Source: an uncultured Planctomycetota bacterium | GTDB lineage: Bacteria; Planctomycetota; Phycisphaerae; UBA1845; Fen-1342 | DNA: 64,000 bases | NCBI GenBank assembly: GCA_900696525.1 | Contig: CAADGL010000021.1 | Location: forward strand, 310,001-374,000 | Reading direction: 5' to 3' | In this document: positions 15,744 through 24,441 of the stretch, piece after piece | Layout: the number at the start of each line of letters is the position of its first letter | Numbering within the stretch: the stretch's first letter is position 1 | Notes under the pieces: model-generated | Seen by the model: the letters and a program-made list of their open reading frames with translations, nothing else | Told to the model about the DNA's origin: nothing | The model's database searches: none | Position numbers and translations under genes: made by a program

Positions 15744-17474
15744 TCAGCGCGTCGGTCCCTGCGTGTCGCCGGGGCTGGCCCTTCGGGCGTCGGAGGTCAG
15801 CAGCTTGACGACGAACTCGGCTCCGCCGCCCTGGAGGTTGTGCACTTCGATCGTTCCGCCGTGCTCCTGCACGATCTTACGCGCGACGGCGAGGCCCAGG
15901 CCGGTCCCGCCGTGCCCCTTGGTGGAGTGGAAGGGCTGGAAGATGCGGCCCAGGTCGCCTTCGGGGACGCCGGGCCCGTTGTCGGCGACGGTGACGAGGA
16001 CGCGGCGTTCGAGCGGGTCGAAGCGCGTGCGGACGTTGACGACGCCGGAGCCGCGCGGGGCGAACTCGACGGCGTTGCTGACGAGGTTGACGAGGACCTG
16101 GTGGATGCCCTCGTAGTCGAGGGGGATGGGCGGGGCGTGCTCGTCGAGGTCGGTGAGCAGCATGACGCGGGCGTCGTCGGCCAGGGGCTGTTCGAGCTCG
16201 ACGACGTCGGTGACGATCTTGTTGACGTGCAGGAGTTCGAGCTGCGGCTCGCGCTGCTTGCTGAAGGCCAGCATGTTGAGCATCAGGTTGTAGCAGCGGT
16301 CGAGGTTGCGGTCGAGGATGCGCCAGCCCTGCTGGCTGAGGCCGAAGTCCTGCTTGCCCAGGCCGCGCTCCAGCACGTCCGCCCCGCTGCGCATGCCTTG
16401 CAGGATGTTCTTGATCGCGTGCGAGAGGTACGCAACCGTCTCGCCGGCGGCGGCCAGGCGCTCCTGCTCCAGGTGCGCCTGGACCAGCCGGGCGTTCTCG
16501 ATCGCCAGCCCGGTCTGGTAGCCGATGGCCGTGATCAGCCGCAGCTCGTGCTCGTTGTAGGTGTGGCGGTTCACGGGGCAGTCGAGGTAGATGGCGCCGA
16601 GGATGCGGTCGCGCGCCAGGATCGGGGCGCAGATCAGCGAGCGCATGCCGAGGTTCATGATGCTCTTGCCGAGCTCGAAGCGCGTGTCGCGCTGCACGTT
16701 CGAGCACAGCACGCCCTCGCGCGTGCGCATCACATGATCCAGAATGCTGCGCGACGCCGCGAACGCGCTGCGCTGCGCCTCGGCCCGGGCCTTGCGGTTG
16801 CGGAAGCGCACCACCTCGGGCAGCAGGTCGCCGGTCGCCTCGTCCTTGAGGAACACCACGCCCCGGTCGGCCTCGACGTCCTCGAAGACGATGTCCATCA
16901 CGCGCGGCAGCAACTGCGTCGGCGACACCAGGCTGCCGATCACGTCGGACAGCTCGCGCATCGCCTTCCAGCTCTTCACCGCGTGCGCCGTGTCCGGCGC
17001 CGCCATCACCACGCTGTCTTCGCTCGAGGCGACGCTGGCGACGATCGAGCCGGCGTCAGCCGCGTCGAGCGTGACCAGGTCGGCCGGGATGTTCGCGCCC
17101 GAGAGCTGCTCCAGCGACTCGTCGCCGCTGTAGACCAGCAGCGAACTGCCCAGGCGGATCTGGTCCCCGTGCTTGAGCCGAACCGGCTTGTCGAGCCGCA
17201 CGCCGTTCAGGTACGTCCCGTTCGCGCTGTGCAGGTCGCTCAGGACCCACGCCCCGCCTTCGTAGCGCAGCTCGGCGTGCCGGCGGCTGACGGTCTGGTC
17301 GGTGAGAGGGAGCTGGTCGCTGCCCCGGCCGATCAGGACGACGTCGTCCTGGGTCTTGAACGTGCGCCCCTTGTCGGGGCCCTGAAGCACCTGAAGCGTC
17401 GCCACGCACGACTCCGTCGCCCGAACGGGCGACCGCTGCGGAACTTCCTCCGGGAGCCGCAGCCCGGAGCCCAT
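15744..17474 (-). CDS. FHA-GAF sensor histidine kinase
   Basis: A 576-residue soluble kinase with no membrane segment. Domains in order: FHA (about 25-115; LIGRGSDQLPLTDQTVSRRH and LHSANGTYLNG bind phosphothreonine peptides), GAF (about 165-320; VRFRNRKARAEAQ, SLICAPILARDRILGAIYLD), a dimerisation/phosphoacceptor helix with YLSHAIKNILQG (His about 351), and HATPase (NLVSNAVEFAPRG, VADNGPGVPEG, GTGLGLAVARKIVQEHGG). The FHA domain suggests input from a Ser/Thr kinase. The ATG at 17474 abuts a dispersed repeat and has no RBS outside it; an in-frame GTG near 17405, just before ATLQVLQG, is an alternative start. The regulator at 14549 and the receiver at 2563 are candidate partners. Confidence 0.9.
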   Translation of the reverse strand: MGSGLRLPEEVPQRSPVRATESCVATLQVLQGPDKGRTFKTQDDVVLIGRGSDQLPLTDQTVSRRHAELRYEGGAWVLSDLHSANGTYLNGVRLDKPVRLKHGDQIRLGSSLLVYSGDESLEQLSGANIPADLVTLDAADAGSIVASVASSEDSVVMAAPDTAHAVKSWKAMRELSDVIGSLVSPTQLLPRVMDIVFEDVEADRGVVFLKDEATGDLLPEVVRFRNRKARAEAQRSAFAASRSILDHVMRTREGVLCSNVQRDTRFELGKSIMNLGMRSLICAPILARDRILGAIYLDCPVNRHTYNEHELRLITAIGYQTGLAIENARLVQAHLEQERLAAAGETVAYLSHAIKNILQGMRSGADVLERGLGKQDFGLSQQGWRILDRNLDRCYNLMLNMLAFSKQREPQLELLHVNKIVTDVVELEQPLADDARVMLLTDLDEHAPPIPLDYEGIHQVLVNLVSNAVEFAPRGSGVVNVRTRFDPLERRVLVTVADNGPGVPEGDLGRIFQPFHSTKGHGGTGLGLAVARKIVQEHGGTIEVHNLQGGGAEFVVKLLTSDARRASPGDTQGPTR

Positions 17475-17508
17475 CCGAGTCGCGCCCGTAAGGAAGCGGT
17501 TGCGACGG
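17472..17508 (+). repeat. Dispersed repeat copy at the kinase start
   Basis: CATCCGAGTCGCGCCC followed by GTAAGGAAGCGGTTGCGACGG matches the unit-plus-tail at 947-979 and 63456-63490. CGCGCCCG and CGGTTGCG can pair with two G-T wobbles. The kinase's first codon overlaps its left edge. Downstream, a GCATCCGCTC...ATCGT stretch (17538-17555) is also shared with the 63.5-kb copy. Confidence 0.75.
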
Positions 17509-17581
17509 AAGGCCTAGGGTCCTAGGTCGATCGGCCTGCATCCGCTCATATCGTCTCGGCAACCCGGATCCGGGTTAGCCC

Positions 17582-19684
17582 CTAGTTTCCGCCCGCTTCC
17601 TCGCGCTTGGCGGCCTTGCGCGAGAGCTTGACGCGTCCCTGGTCGTCGATGGCGATGACCTTGACGCGCACGACGTCGCCGATGCGGACAACGTCGGAGA
17701 CGCTCTTGACGTAGGCGTCGTCGAGCTCGCTGATGTGGCAGAGGCCGTCCTGACCCTCCTGGATCTCGACGAAGGCGCCGAAGTCCTTGATGCTGATGAC
17801 GCGCCCCTCGTAGATTCGGCCAATCTCGATGTCCTCCGTCATGCGCCGGACGATCTCTTCGGCCTTGCGCGCCCCTTCGGCGGTGGCACAGGAGATGAAG
17901 ACCGTGCCGTCGTCCTCGATGTCGATCTGGGCCCCCGTGTCGGCCTGGATCGCGCGGATGGACTTCCCACCCGGGCCGATCAGCTTGCCGATCTTCTCCG
18001 GGTTGATCTTCAGCGTGATGAGCCGCGGCGCGTACTCGCTGATCTGGCTCCGCGGGGTCGCGAGGCAGCGATCCATGTGATCGAGTATCTGCAGGCGGGC
18101 CTTGTGCGCCCGCGCCAACGCCTCGCGGATCAGGCCGAACCGCAGACCGTGCGTCTTGATGTCGAGCTGCACCCCGGTGATGCCCCGCCGCGTGCCCGCG
18201 ACCTTGAAGTCCATGTCGCCGAAGCCATCTTCCTCGCCCAGGATGTCGGTCATCAGCGCCTGCTTGCCCTCGTCCTCCACCAGGCCGATCGAGATTCCCG
18301 CAACGGCGCCCGTGATCGGCACGCCGGCGTCCATCAGGCTCAGCGACCCGCCGCAGACCGTCGCCATCGAGCTCGACCCGTTGGATTCCAGAATGTCGCT
18401 CACCAGGCGGATCGTGTACGGAAACTCCTCCGGCGAGGGCAGCACCGCCTCCAGGCTGCGCTCCGCCAGCGCCCCGTGGCCGATCTCGCGTCGCCCGGGG
18501 CCCATGATCCGCCGCACCTCGCCGACCGAGAACGGCGGAAAGTTGTAGTGCAGCATGAATTTCTTGCTGTACTCTTCCAGCAGTTCGTCGATCACCTGCT
18601 CGTCGGCCGACGTCCCCAGCGTCGTCGTCACCATCGCCTGCGTTTCGCCGCGGCTGAAGATCGCCGAGCCGTGCGTGCGCGGCAGCCACCCGACCTCGCA
18701 GTGAATCGGGCGAATCTCGTCCAGCTTGCGCCCGTCCGGGCGGATGCCGTCGCGCAGGATGCGCTGCCGGACCAACTGCTCCTCGACCTGCTTGATAATC
18801 GCCTTGATCTCCTGCGGCTTGTGGTCGGGCTTGTCCACGTCCGGCGGGCAGTAGTGCAGCACCGTCTGCTCGTAGACCGCCTTCACGGCCTCGGTGCGCT
18901 CCTGCTTGCCTGGCTTGCTCTTGGCCGCCAACAGCGCATCCCAGACGCGGGCGCGCACGTCCTCGATCAGGGCGGCGTCCTGGTCCGGCGGCGTCCAGGT
19001 GACGGCCTTCCCGGCGTGCCTCGTGAGCTCGGCCAGCATCTCGCAGATCGGCAGCACGCCCTGCGCATGACCGAACTCGATGGCGCTGGCGATGTCCTCC
19101 TCCGAAAGCTCGCGGGCGCCGACCTCGATCATGTTCACGGCGTTGGAGTGGCCCGCCACCACGAGGTCGAGATCGGAATACTCGAGCTGGTTGCGGTCGG
19201 GATTGATGATGAGTTCACCGTCAACCCGCCCGACGCGCACGCAGGCGACGGGGCCGTCGAACGGAATCCCCGATACCGCCATCGCCGCCGCCGCCGCCAC
19301 GAAGCTGATCGTGTCCGGGTCGTTCTGGCCGTCGGTGGAGAGAACCATGACCTGAATCTGGACTTCGTCACGAAAGAGCGGCGGAAAGAGCGGCCGCATC
19401 GGACGGTCGATCATGCGCGCCGTGAGGATTTCCTTGTTGGAGGGCCGCCCTTCGCGCTTGAAGAACCCGCCGGGGAACTTGCCGGCGGCGGACATCTTCT
19501 CGCGGTAGTCGACCGTGAGCGGGAAGAAGTCGATGCCCTCGCGCGCCGGCCCGGTCACGACCGTGCCCAGCACGACCGTATCGCCGTAACGCACCAGCGC
19601 CGCGCCATGCGCCTGCCTCGCCACCTTGCCGACTTCGATGGATAACGTGTGAACTCCCAGCTCTCGCTCGACCTTGAACGTCAT
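17582..19684 (-). CDS. pnp: Polyribonucleotide nucleotidyltransferase (PNPase)
   Basis: The 3'-5' phosphorolytic exoribonuclease of the RNA degradosome. At 700 residues it is full length. Two RNase PH-like cores are present (first: FPGGFFKREGRPSNKEILTA and RPMRPLFPP; second: LPRTHGSAIFSRGETQAM, GPGRREIGHGALAERSL, MATVCGGSLSLMDAGVP, GEEDGFGDMDFKVAGT), with the catalytic acidic residues in the last segment. A KH domain follows (INPEKIGKLIGPGGKSIRAI, about 555-615) and an S1 domain (GRIYEGRVISIKDFGAFVEI, about 625-690). AGAGGGTAGGG precedes the ATG. It lies 215 bases downstream of rpsO, the widespread rpsO-pnp arrangement, so the spacer may carry RNA processing signals, though I cannot define a structure in it. 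Confidence 0.97.
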   Translation of the reverse strand: MTFKVERELGVHTLSIEVGKVARQAHGAALVRYGDTVVLGTVVTGPAREGIDFFPLTVDYREKMSAAGKFPGGFFKREGRPSNKEILTARMIDRPMRPLFPPLFRDEVQIQVMVLSTDGQNDPDTISFVAAAAAMAVSGIPFDGPVACVRVGRVDGELIINPDRNQLEYSDLDLVVAGHSNAVNMIEVGARELSEEDIASAIEFGHAQGVLPICEMLAELTRHAGKAVTWTPPDQDAALIEDVRARVWDALLAAKSKPGKQERTEAVKAVYEQTVLHYCPPDVDKPDHKPQEIKAIIKQVEEQLVRQRILRDGIRPDGRKLDEIRPIHCEVGWLPRTHGSAIFSRGETQAMVTTTLGTSADEQVIDELLEEYSKKFMLHYNFPPFSVGEVRRIMGPGRREIGHGALAERSLEAVLPSPEEFPYTIRLVSDILESNGSSSMATVCGGSLSLMDAGVPITGAVAGISIGLVEDEGKQALMTDILGEEDGFGDMDFKVAGTRRGITGVQLDIKTHGLRFGLIREALARAHKARLQILDHMDRCLATPRSQISEYAPRLITLKINPEKIGKLIGPGGKSIRAIQADTGAQIDIEDDGTVFISCATAEGARKAEEIVRRMTEDIEIGRIYEGRVISIKDFGAFVEIQEGQDGLCHISELDDAYVKSVSDVVRIGDVVRVKVIAIDDQGRVKLSRKAAKREEAGGN

Positions 19685-19899
19685 TACCTACCCTACCCTC
19701 TTTGTTTGCCTGCCGACTTTCCGTTCGCCGCCGGCATCGCCGAACTTCCGCGACCGAACACGCATCGGTATAGAAACAGCCGCCGAAACGCCGCACCGGC
19801 CTACGCTTCGGGAACGGCCAGGGCCGGTGGCGCATGCCGCGCCCGCTTGGCCGGCGCGGCCGCTGCCCTTTTGCGAAGACCAACCGGCCCGATGGCCAG

Positions 19900-20169
19900 C
19901 TACTTGCGCAGGCCGAGCTTGCCGATCGTCTCGAGGTAGCGGGCGCGATCCTCACGCGCCAGGTACTTCAGCAGCGCGGCGCGCTTCCCGACCATCTTCA
20001 GCAGGCCGCGACGCGACGAATGGTCCTTCTTGTGCAGCTTCAGGTGGGCGGTCAACTGCCCGATCCGCTCGCTCAGCAGCGCTATCTGAACCTCGGCTGA
20101 GCCGGTGTCACCGTCGTGCCGACGATGGGTCTGAAGTATCTCCGACTTTCTGCCAGCGTTCATGCTCAT
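19900..20169 (-). CDS. rpsO: 30S ribosomal protein S15
   Basis: A primary 16S rRNA binder of the 30S platform, 89 residues. Family motifs are visible: [40 protein letters not shown] and [20 protein letters not shown] 20169 is chosen because GAGGA lies 8 bases upstream; ATG 20163 would remove two residues. It precedes pnp, as in many bacteria, and has its own promoter at 20261-20289. Confidence 0.97.
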   Translation of the reverse strand: MSMNAGRKSEILQTHRRHDGDTGSAEVQIALLSERIGQLTAHLKLHKKDHSSRRGLLKMVGKRAALLKYLAREDRARYLETIGKLGLRK

Positions 20170-20260
20170 GGGCCGTATCCTCAATGCACATGGGCAGGCT
20201 CCAGCCCTCCCCCGCAAGCCCTTTGCGGAGACCCCAGAACCGCCTGGTCTCAAGCCGGAC

Positions 20261-20289
20261 AGTATAGAGGAATGCCGGGCAGGCGGCAA
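20261..20289 (-). promoter_or_regulatory. Promoter for rpsO-pnp
   Basis: On the minus strand TTGCCG (20284-20289) and TATACT (20261-20266) are 17 bases apart. It sits between the HIT gene's stop and rpsO and predicts a leader of about 85 bases, long enough for S15 autoregulation. Confidence 0.6.
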
Positions 20290-20298
20290 ACGCCGCCC

Positions 20299-20733
20299 CT
20301 ACGCCCCCTCGGCCAGCCGCGCCGCGATCTTCGCCGCCAGCTCCGCCAGCTCGCCCGCGTCGGCCTGCTTCGTGTTCCACCGGTACCCCAGCCCGTCTCC
20401 GGCGCGGCGCGGAATGATGTGGAAATGAACGTGACGCACCACCTGACCGGCAGTCGGGCCGTTGTTCTGAAGCACGTTGTAGTCCTGAGCCCCAACCGTC
20501 TCTAGCACCGCCCGGGCTATCCGGCCCAGGGCCGCGCCGATGGCGGCGGCCTCCTCCTCCGGAAGCGCCTCGAGACGCTCGACCTCGCGCTTCGGAACAA
20601 CGAGCGTGTGCCCCAGCGCCAGCGGGTTGATATCAAGAAACGCGAAAACGTGCGCGTTTTCGAACACCCGGTGGCTCGGAACCTCGCCGAGGATGATGCG
20701 GGTGAAGATCGACGGTGCTTCGCCGGCACTCAT
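20299..20733 (-). CDS. HIT family nucleotide-binding protein
   Basis: A 144-residue cytosolic histidine-triad protein, probably a hydrolase of nucleoside phosphoramidates or dinucleoside polyphosphates. The catalytic triad is HVHFHIIPR near residues 100-108. TRIILGEVPSHRVFEN and FLDINPLALGHTLVVPKRE at the N-terminus are typical of the Hint branch. GGGAGG precedes the ATG. It lies 116 bases downstream of rplQ on the same strand, so it may be a tail gene of the ribosomal cluster. The true substrate is not readable from the sequence. Confidence 0.93.
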   Translation of the reverse strand: MSAGEAPSIFTRIILGEVPSHRVFENAHVFAFLDINPLALGHTLVVPKREVERLEALPEEEAAAIGAALGRIARAVLETVGAQDYNVLQNNGPTAGQVVRHVHFHIIPRRAGDGLGYRWNTKQADAGELAELAAKIAARLAEGA

Positions 20734-20849
20734 GGCGGCCTCCCGAGGCTAGCGAGCCGCGAGCGTGGTCGCCGGCCGGTGTAAGCCCCCGCCCAGACGC
20801 CCGTTTCTCGAGCCCGGCGCCAATCCTAACCGGATAGCGAAAAACCCAC

Positions 20850-21578
20850 CTACTTCGCAGCGTCGGTCGATTCGCCCGCGGAGCCGGAGGCGGGCTCCGA
20901 GCCGGTCGCGGCGGCCGGGCGCTTCGCCGCCTTCGGGCGGCGGCGCGGCCCCGGCTTGGCGCGGCCCTCGCCGGCGTAGAAGGCGTGCCGCACCTTGGCG
21001 CGGCGCTTCCGTTCGGTCTTGGCCGTGCTCTTGGGGCGCGGCTTGTCGTCGGCGCCCACCCATTCGAGAATGGCCAACTGGCCGGCATCGCCCAGGCGAC
21101 GATCCGCCAGCTTGATGAGCCGCGTGTACCCGCCGCCGAGCTTCCCATCCTCGTTTCCGGCGCGCCTGGCGTTGCGCTTCTTCATCGCCGGTCCGATCTC
21201 GGAGAACAGCTTGGTGACGATCGAAGCGGCGGTGAACTTGACGCCCGGGCGCGTCGTGCTGACGCGATAGCGCCGGCCGGACCTGCTGCGCAGGACGCGC
21301 TCGCGCTTCGAATCGCTGAGCTTGTCGTAGTCGGCCCGGTTCTCCTTCGGGATGTAGGAGCGGTCGTTGAGCAGCGCGATGGCCCGCCGCCGCGCGGTCA
21401 GGTCGCCCCTGATGGCCAGCGAGACCAGCCGCTCGGCAAAGGGGCGAACCTCCTTGGCCTTCACGATCGTCGTGCGAATCCGCCCGTGCTCGATCAGGCT
21501 CTGTACGAGGTTCCGCCGCAGCGCCAGACGATGGGCGCTCGTGCGGGCGAGTTTTCTACCGGCAACAGCGTGTCGCAT
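20850..21578 (-). CDS. rplQ: 50S ribosomal protein L17, with long extension
   Basis: A component of the 50S subunit near the exit tunnel. The start is canonical: MRHAVAGRKLARTSAHRLAL, RNLVQSLIEHGRIRTTIVKA and ERLVSLA. At 242 residues it is twice the usual 115-130. The L17 body is interrupted after about residue 85 by extra Lys/Arg-rich sequence (SDSKRERVLRSRSG...), resumes with GGYTRLIKLADRRLGDAGQ and ILEWVG, and ends in a roughly 60-residue Lys/Arg/Pro/Ala-rich tail (RAKPGPRRRPKAAKRPAAA) with no fold expected. It is the last gene of the alpha-operon part, after rpoA. Confidence 0.95.
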   Translation of the reverse strand: MRHAVAGRKLARTSAHRLALRRNLVQSLIEHGRIRTTIVKAKEVRPFAERLVSLAIRGDLTARRRAIALLNDRSYIPKENRADYDKLSDSKRERVLRSRSGRRYRVSTTRPGVKFTAASIVTKLFSEIGPAMKKRNARRAGNEDGKLGGGYTRLIKLADRRLGDAGQLAILEWVGADDKPRPKSTAKTERKRRAKVRHAFYAGEGRAKPGPRRRPKAAKRPAAATGSEPASGSAGESTDAAK

Positions 21579-21608
21579 GCGGGTTCACCTTTTCTCGATC
21601 AGACGGCG

Positions 21609-22637
21609 TCAGGCCTCGGGCGCGTCGGCGGACATCGCCGGCTCGGGCTCGGGGGCGCCGATGGTCATTCCCAGCGCCAGCCCGAGGTCCGTCAGTTTGC
21701 GTTTGACTTCCATCAGCGAGGTCTTGCCGAAGCTGCGCAGGGCGAGCAGCGAGGCCTCGTCGTGCTTGATCAGGTCTCCGACCGTCACGATCTTCGCGGC
21801 TTCCAGGCAGTTACTCGCGCGAACCGACAGGTCGAGGTCGGTGACCGGCCGGTCGAGCTTCCGGCGCAGCTCCTCGTCCACCGCCGACGCGGGCGTCTCG
21901 ACGAAGGAGCCGGCGGCGGCCAGGTCGTCGCCCAGCTCGTAGTACTGGACGAAGGGGTTGAGGTGCTTGCGGAGGATCTTGGCGGCCTCGACCAGCGCGT
22001 CCTCGGGCAGGACCGTGCCCTTGGTCCAGATCTCGAGCACCAGGCGGTCGTAGTTGGTCTTCTGGCCGACGCGCGTGTCCTCGATGCGGTAGCGCACGCG
22101 CGTGACCGGGGAGTAGAGCGCGTCGACGGCGATGATGCCGAGTTCGGCGTTCTCGTCGACGTGCTCGCTGGCCGGGACGTACCCGCGGCCGCGCTGCACC
22201 GTGAGCTCGAGCGAGAAGGGCACGTTCTCGGTGAGCGTCGCGATGAGCTGCTCCTTGTTGTACACCGTCACGCCCGCGTCGCACTCGAAGTCACCCGCGG
22301 TCACCGTCCCCTTGGTGCGGCGCTCGATGCGCATCTTCCGCGGGGTGTCGGCGTCGACGTCGACCACGATCGACTTGATGTTCAGGATGATGTCCGTCAC
22401 GTCCTCGTACACGCCGGGCAGCGAGCAGAACTCGTGGTCCGCCCCGGCGATGCGGCAGAAAGTCGCCGCCGAGCCTTCCAGGCTGCTCAGCAGGATCCGC
22501 CGCAGGCTGTTGCCCACGGTGGTTCCGAAGCCGCGCTCGAAGGGCTCGACAATGAAACGCCCGTACTTCGAGGTGCTGACGGTCTCGTCGCGGATCACGC
22601 GCGAGGGCAACTCAAGGCCGCGCCATCGAATACGCAT
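21609..22637 (-). CDS. rpoA: DNA-directed RNA polymerase subunit alpha
   Basis: Scaffolds RNA polymerase assembly and contacts activators and UP elements through its C-terminal domain. About 342 residues. The N-terminal domain shows FERGFGTTVGNSLRRILLSS, and the C-terminal domain shows LDLSVRASNCLEAAKIVTVG and ALRSFGKTSLMEVKRKLTDL. The C-terminus adds a short acidic Pro/Glu/Ala tail. The frame opens at a TTG (22655), but ATG 22637, which begins MRIRWRGLELP, is the family-typical start, with GGAG about 13 bases upstream. It sits between rpsD and rplQ. Confidence 0.97.
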   Translation of the reverse strand: MRIRWRGLELPSRVIRDETVSTSKYGRFIVEPFERGFGTTVGNSLRRILLSSLEGSAATFCRIAGADHEFCSLPGVYEDVTDIILNIKSIVVDVDADTPRKMRIERRTKGTVTAGDFECDAGVTVYNKEQLIATLTENVPFSLELTVQRGRGYVPASEHVDENAELGIIAVDALYSPVTRVRYRIEDTRVGQKTNYDRLVLEIWTKGTVLPEDALVEAAKILRKHLNPFVQYYELGDDLAAAGSFVETPASAVDEELRRKLDRPVTDLDLSVRASNCLEAAKIVTVGDLIKHDEASLLALRSFGKTSLMEVKRKLTDLGLALGMTIGAPEPEPAMSADAPEA

Positions 22638-22698
22638 AGTGCTCTGGTTCTCCAAGGGTCCGCGGTGCGGGCCGGGCCGCGCGCCGCGGCGTCGCTCA

Positions 22699-23340
22699 CT
22701 ACCGCGAGCAGAACTCGACGATCAACTGCTCTTCCACCGGGATCAGCACGGACTCGCGCGTCGGAAGGGCGATGACGCGGGCTTCGAGCCGGTCGGGATT
22801 CACTTCAAGCCAGTCCTGAGGCGGCGGCATCGGCACACCCTCGAGCAGCGCCATCTGCGCCCGCGCGTATTTCTGCGAACGCTCGCGCTTGTGGATGCTG
22901 ATGACGTCGCCGGCGCTCACCAGCGCGCCCGGGCGATCGACCTTGCGCCCGTTCACGAACACGTGCCCGTGAACGATCGCCTGCCGCGACCCGCGCCGGC
23001 CGGCGATCAGCCGGCTCTTGTACACCACGTTGTCCAGCCGACGCTCCAGCAGCACCAGCAGCTCGACGCCGGTGTTCCCCGTCGCCTTCTCCGCCAGCCG
23101 GAAGTAGCGCTGGAACTGCTTCTCCAGCACGCCGTAGTGCCGCTTGACCTTCTGCTTCTCCCGCAGGCGCACGGCGTAGTCGCTCGACTTGCCACGCCGG
23201 AACGGGTGCATGCCCGGCGGGTAGTTCTTGTATTCGCGCTCCAGCGGCATCTTGCCCGACTGGTCACGGATCGGCTTCAGGTGCAGGTTGACGCCCTCGC
23301 GGCGCGAGAGACGCGTGCTGGGTCCGGCGAGTCGTCCCAT
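22699..23340 (-). CDS. rpsD: 30S ribosomal protein S4
   Basis: A primary 16S rRNA binder of the 30S body, 213 residues. It shows GPSTRLSRREGVNLHLKP near the start, REKQKVKRHYGVLEKQFQRY, then the S4 RNA-binding domain LVLLERRLDNVVYKSRLIA and QAIVHGHVFVNGRKVDRPG. The N-terminus has no cysteines, so it is the zinc-free form. It starts three bases before rpsK's stop region and is clearly cotranscribed. Confidence 0.97.
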   Translation of the reverse strand: MGRLAGPSTRLSRREGVNLHLKPIRDQSGKMPLEREYKNYPPGMHPFRRGKSSDYAVRLREKQKVKRHYGVLEKQFQRYFRLAEKATGNTGVELLVLLERRLDNVVYKSRLIAGRRGSRQAIVHGHVFVNGRKVDRPGALVSAGDVISIHKRERSQKYARAQMALLEGVPMPPPQDWLEVNPDRLEARVIALPTRESVLIPVEEQLIVEFCSR

Positions 23341-23343
23341 GTC

Positions 23344-23748
23344 TTAGACCCTCCGCTTCTTGCGCGGCCGACACCCGTTGTGCGGGATCGGCGTGACATC
23401 TTCGATGGCCTGGATGCGAAGGCCGGCGGCCTGGAGCGCCGTAATGGCGGACTCCCGTCCGGCCCCGGGGCCCTTGACCTTCACCTCGACCTCGAGCAGC
23501 CCGTGCTTCTTCGCCTCGTTGGCGCAGTACTGGGCGGCGCGCTGCGCGGCGTAGGGCGTGCTCTTCTTGGCGCCGGTGTATTTCTTCTCGCCGCCCGCCA
23601 GCGGGACCGAGCCCGCCGACGCCCACGCCAGCACGTCGCCGTTGACGTCGGTGATCGTGATGATGGTGTTGTTGAACGTGGCCTTGATGTGGGCCACGCC
23701 CTTGGCGACGTTCTTGCGAACGCGGCGTTTTCCGGGTGTCTTGGCCAA
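23344..23748 (-). CDS. rpsK: 30S ribosomal protein S11
   Basis: A platform protein beside the mRNA exit, 134 residues. Motifs: [35 protein letters not shown], and the C-terminal [17 protein letters not shown]. The order rpsM-rpsK-rpsD-rpoA-rplQ is the usual alpha-operon order. A basic N-terminal stretch precedes the conserved fold. Confidence 0.97.
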   Translation of the reverse strand: MAKTPGKRRVRKNVAKGVAHIKATFNNTIITITDVNGDVLAWASAGSVPLAGGEKKYTGAKKSTPYAAQRAAQYCANEAKKHGLLEVEVKVKGPGAGRESAITALQAAGLRIQAIEDVTPIPHNGCRPRKKRRV

Positions 23749-23825
23749 ACTGCTGCTCCCTTTCGCTCAGGCGACGGGCACGGCGGCGCATCGGCGCCGC
23801 CGACAGCCCTCCGCGCCGGTGTCCG

Positions 23826-24209
23826 CTACCGCATTTCCTTCACGCTCTTCTTGCCCGCAACCGTCTTGCGCGGCCCCTTGCGCGTCCGGGCGTTCGTCCG
23901 GGTGCGCTGCCCGCGCACCGGCAGGCCGCGCATGTGCCGCAGCCCGCGATAGCAGCGAATGTCGCGCAGGCGGGCGATGTTCTGCTGCACCTGCCGGCGG
24001 AGCTGCCCCTCGACCGCGTAGTCGCGCTCGATAATGCCGGCGATGCGGCTCACCTCGTCCTCTGTGAGCTTGTTCGCACGCACGCTGGCATCGATGCCCG
24101 CCTTGCGCAAGATCTCCTGCGCCCGGTGGGCCCCGATCCCGTAGATGTACTGCAACGCCACGTCGATCCGCTTGGCGCTCGGAATGTCGACACCCGCTAT
24201 ACGCGGCAT
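23826..24209 (-). CDS. rpsM: 30S ribosomal protein S13
   Basis: A 30S head protein that contacts 50S and the P-site tRNA. 127 residues; [20 protein letters not shown] at the start, the helix-two-turn-helix region with [17 protein letters not shown], and [20 protein letters not shown] then [13 protein letters not shown] at the C-terminus. Gene order places it directly after rpmJ. Confidence 0.97.
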   Translation of the reverse strand: MPRIAGVDIPSAKRIDVALQYIYGIGAHRAQEILRKAGIDASVRANKLTEDEVSRIAGIIERDYAVEGQLRRQVQQNIARLRDIRCYRGLRHMRGLPVRGQRTRTNARTRKGPRKTVAGKKSVKEMR

Positions 24210-24295
24210 CTGAACTCCCCTTGTGCTGTCTGGGCCGCTCCCGGAACACGCGCCGTCCGAAGGCGCCGCCGAACCGCCGCGGCCCAGCCTCCCTC

Positions 24296-24412
24296 TTAGC
24301 CCTGCCTCTGCTTGTGTTTCGGGTTGGTCTTGCAGATCACGCGCACAACGCCGCGCCGGCGCACGATCTTGCAGTTCTCACAGATCCGCTTGACGCTCGA
24401 CCTGACTTTCAT
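24296..24412 (-). CDS. rpmJ: 50S ribosomal protein L36
   Basis: A 38-residue protein of the 50S subunit, too short for most gene callers. The translation starts [20 protein letters not shown] and ends [11 protein letters not shown]. It has the zinc set CxxC...C...H (ENC pair, IC, KH), so it is the zinc-binding form. It lies between map and rpsM. The infA gene that normally precedes it is missing. Confidence 0.95.
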   Translation of the reverse strand: MKVRSSVKRICENCKIVRRRGVVRVICKTNPKHKQRQG

Positions 24413-24441
24413 CGTCGCCGCTCCTTGCGCCGTTCCGGTTC

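Noticed and set aside
15705-17525. A 606-residue plus-strand open frame over the kinase
   Set aside because: The minus strand carries a complete FHA-GAF-kinase with all motifs; the plus frame has none.
17735-19645. A 636-residue plus-strand open frame over pnp
   Set aside because: PNPase on the other strand is unmistakable.
24413-24441. Searched for infA between map and rpmJ
   Set aside because: Only 29 bases separate them; no IF-1 sequence can fit.
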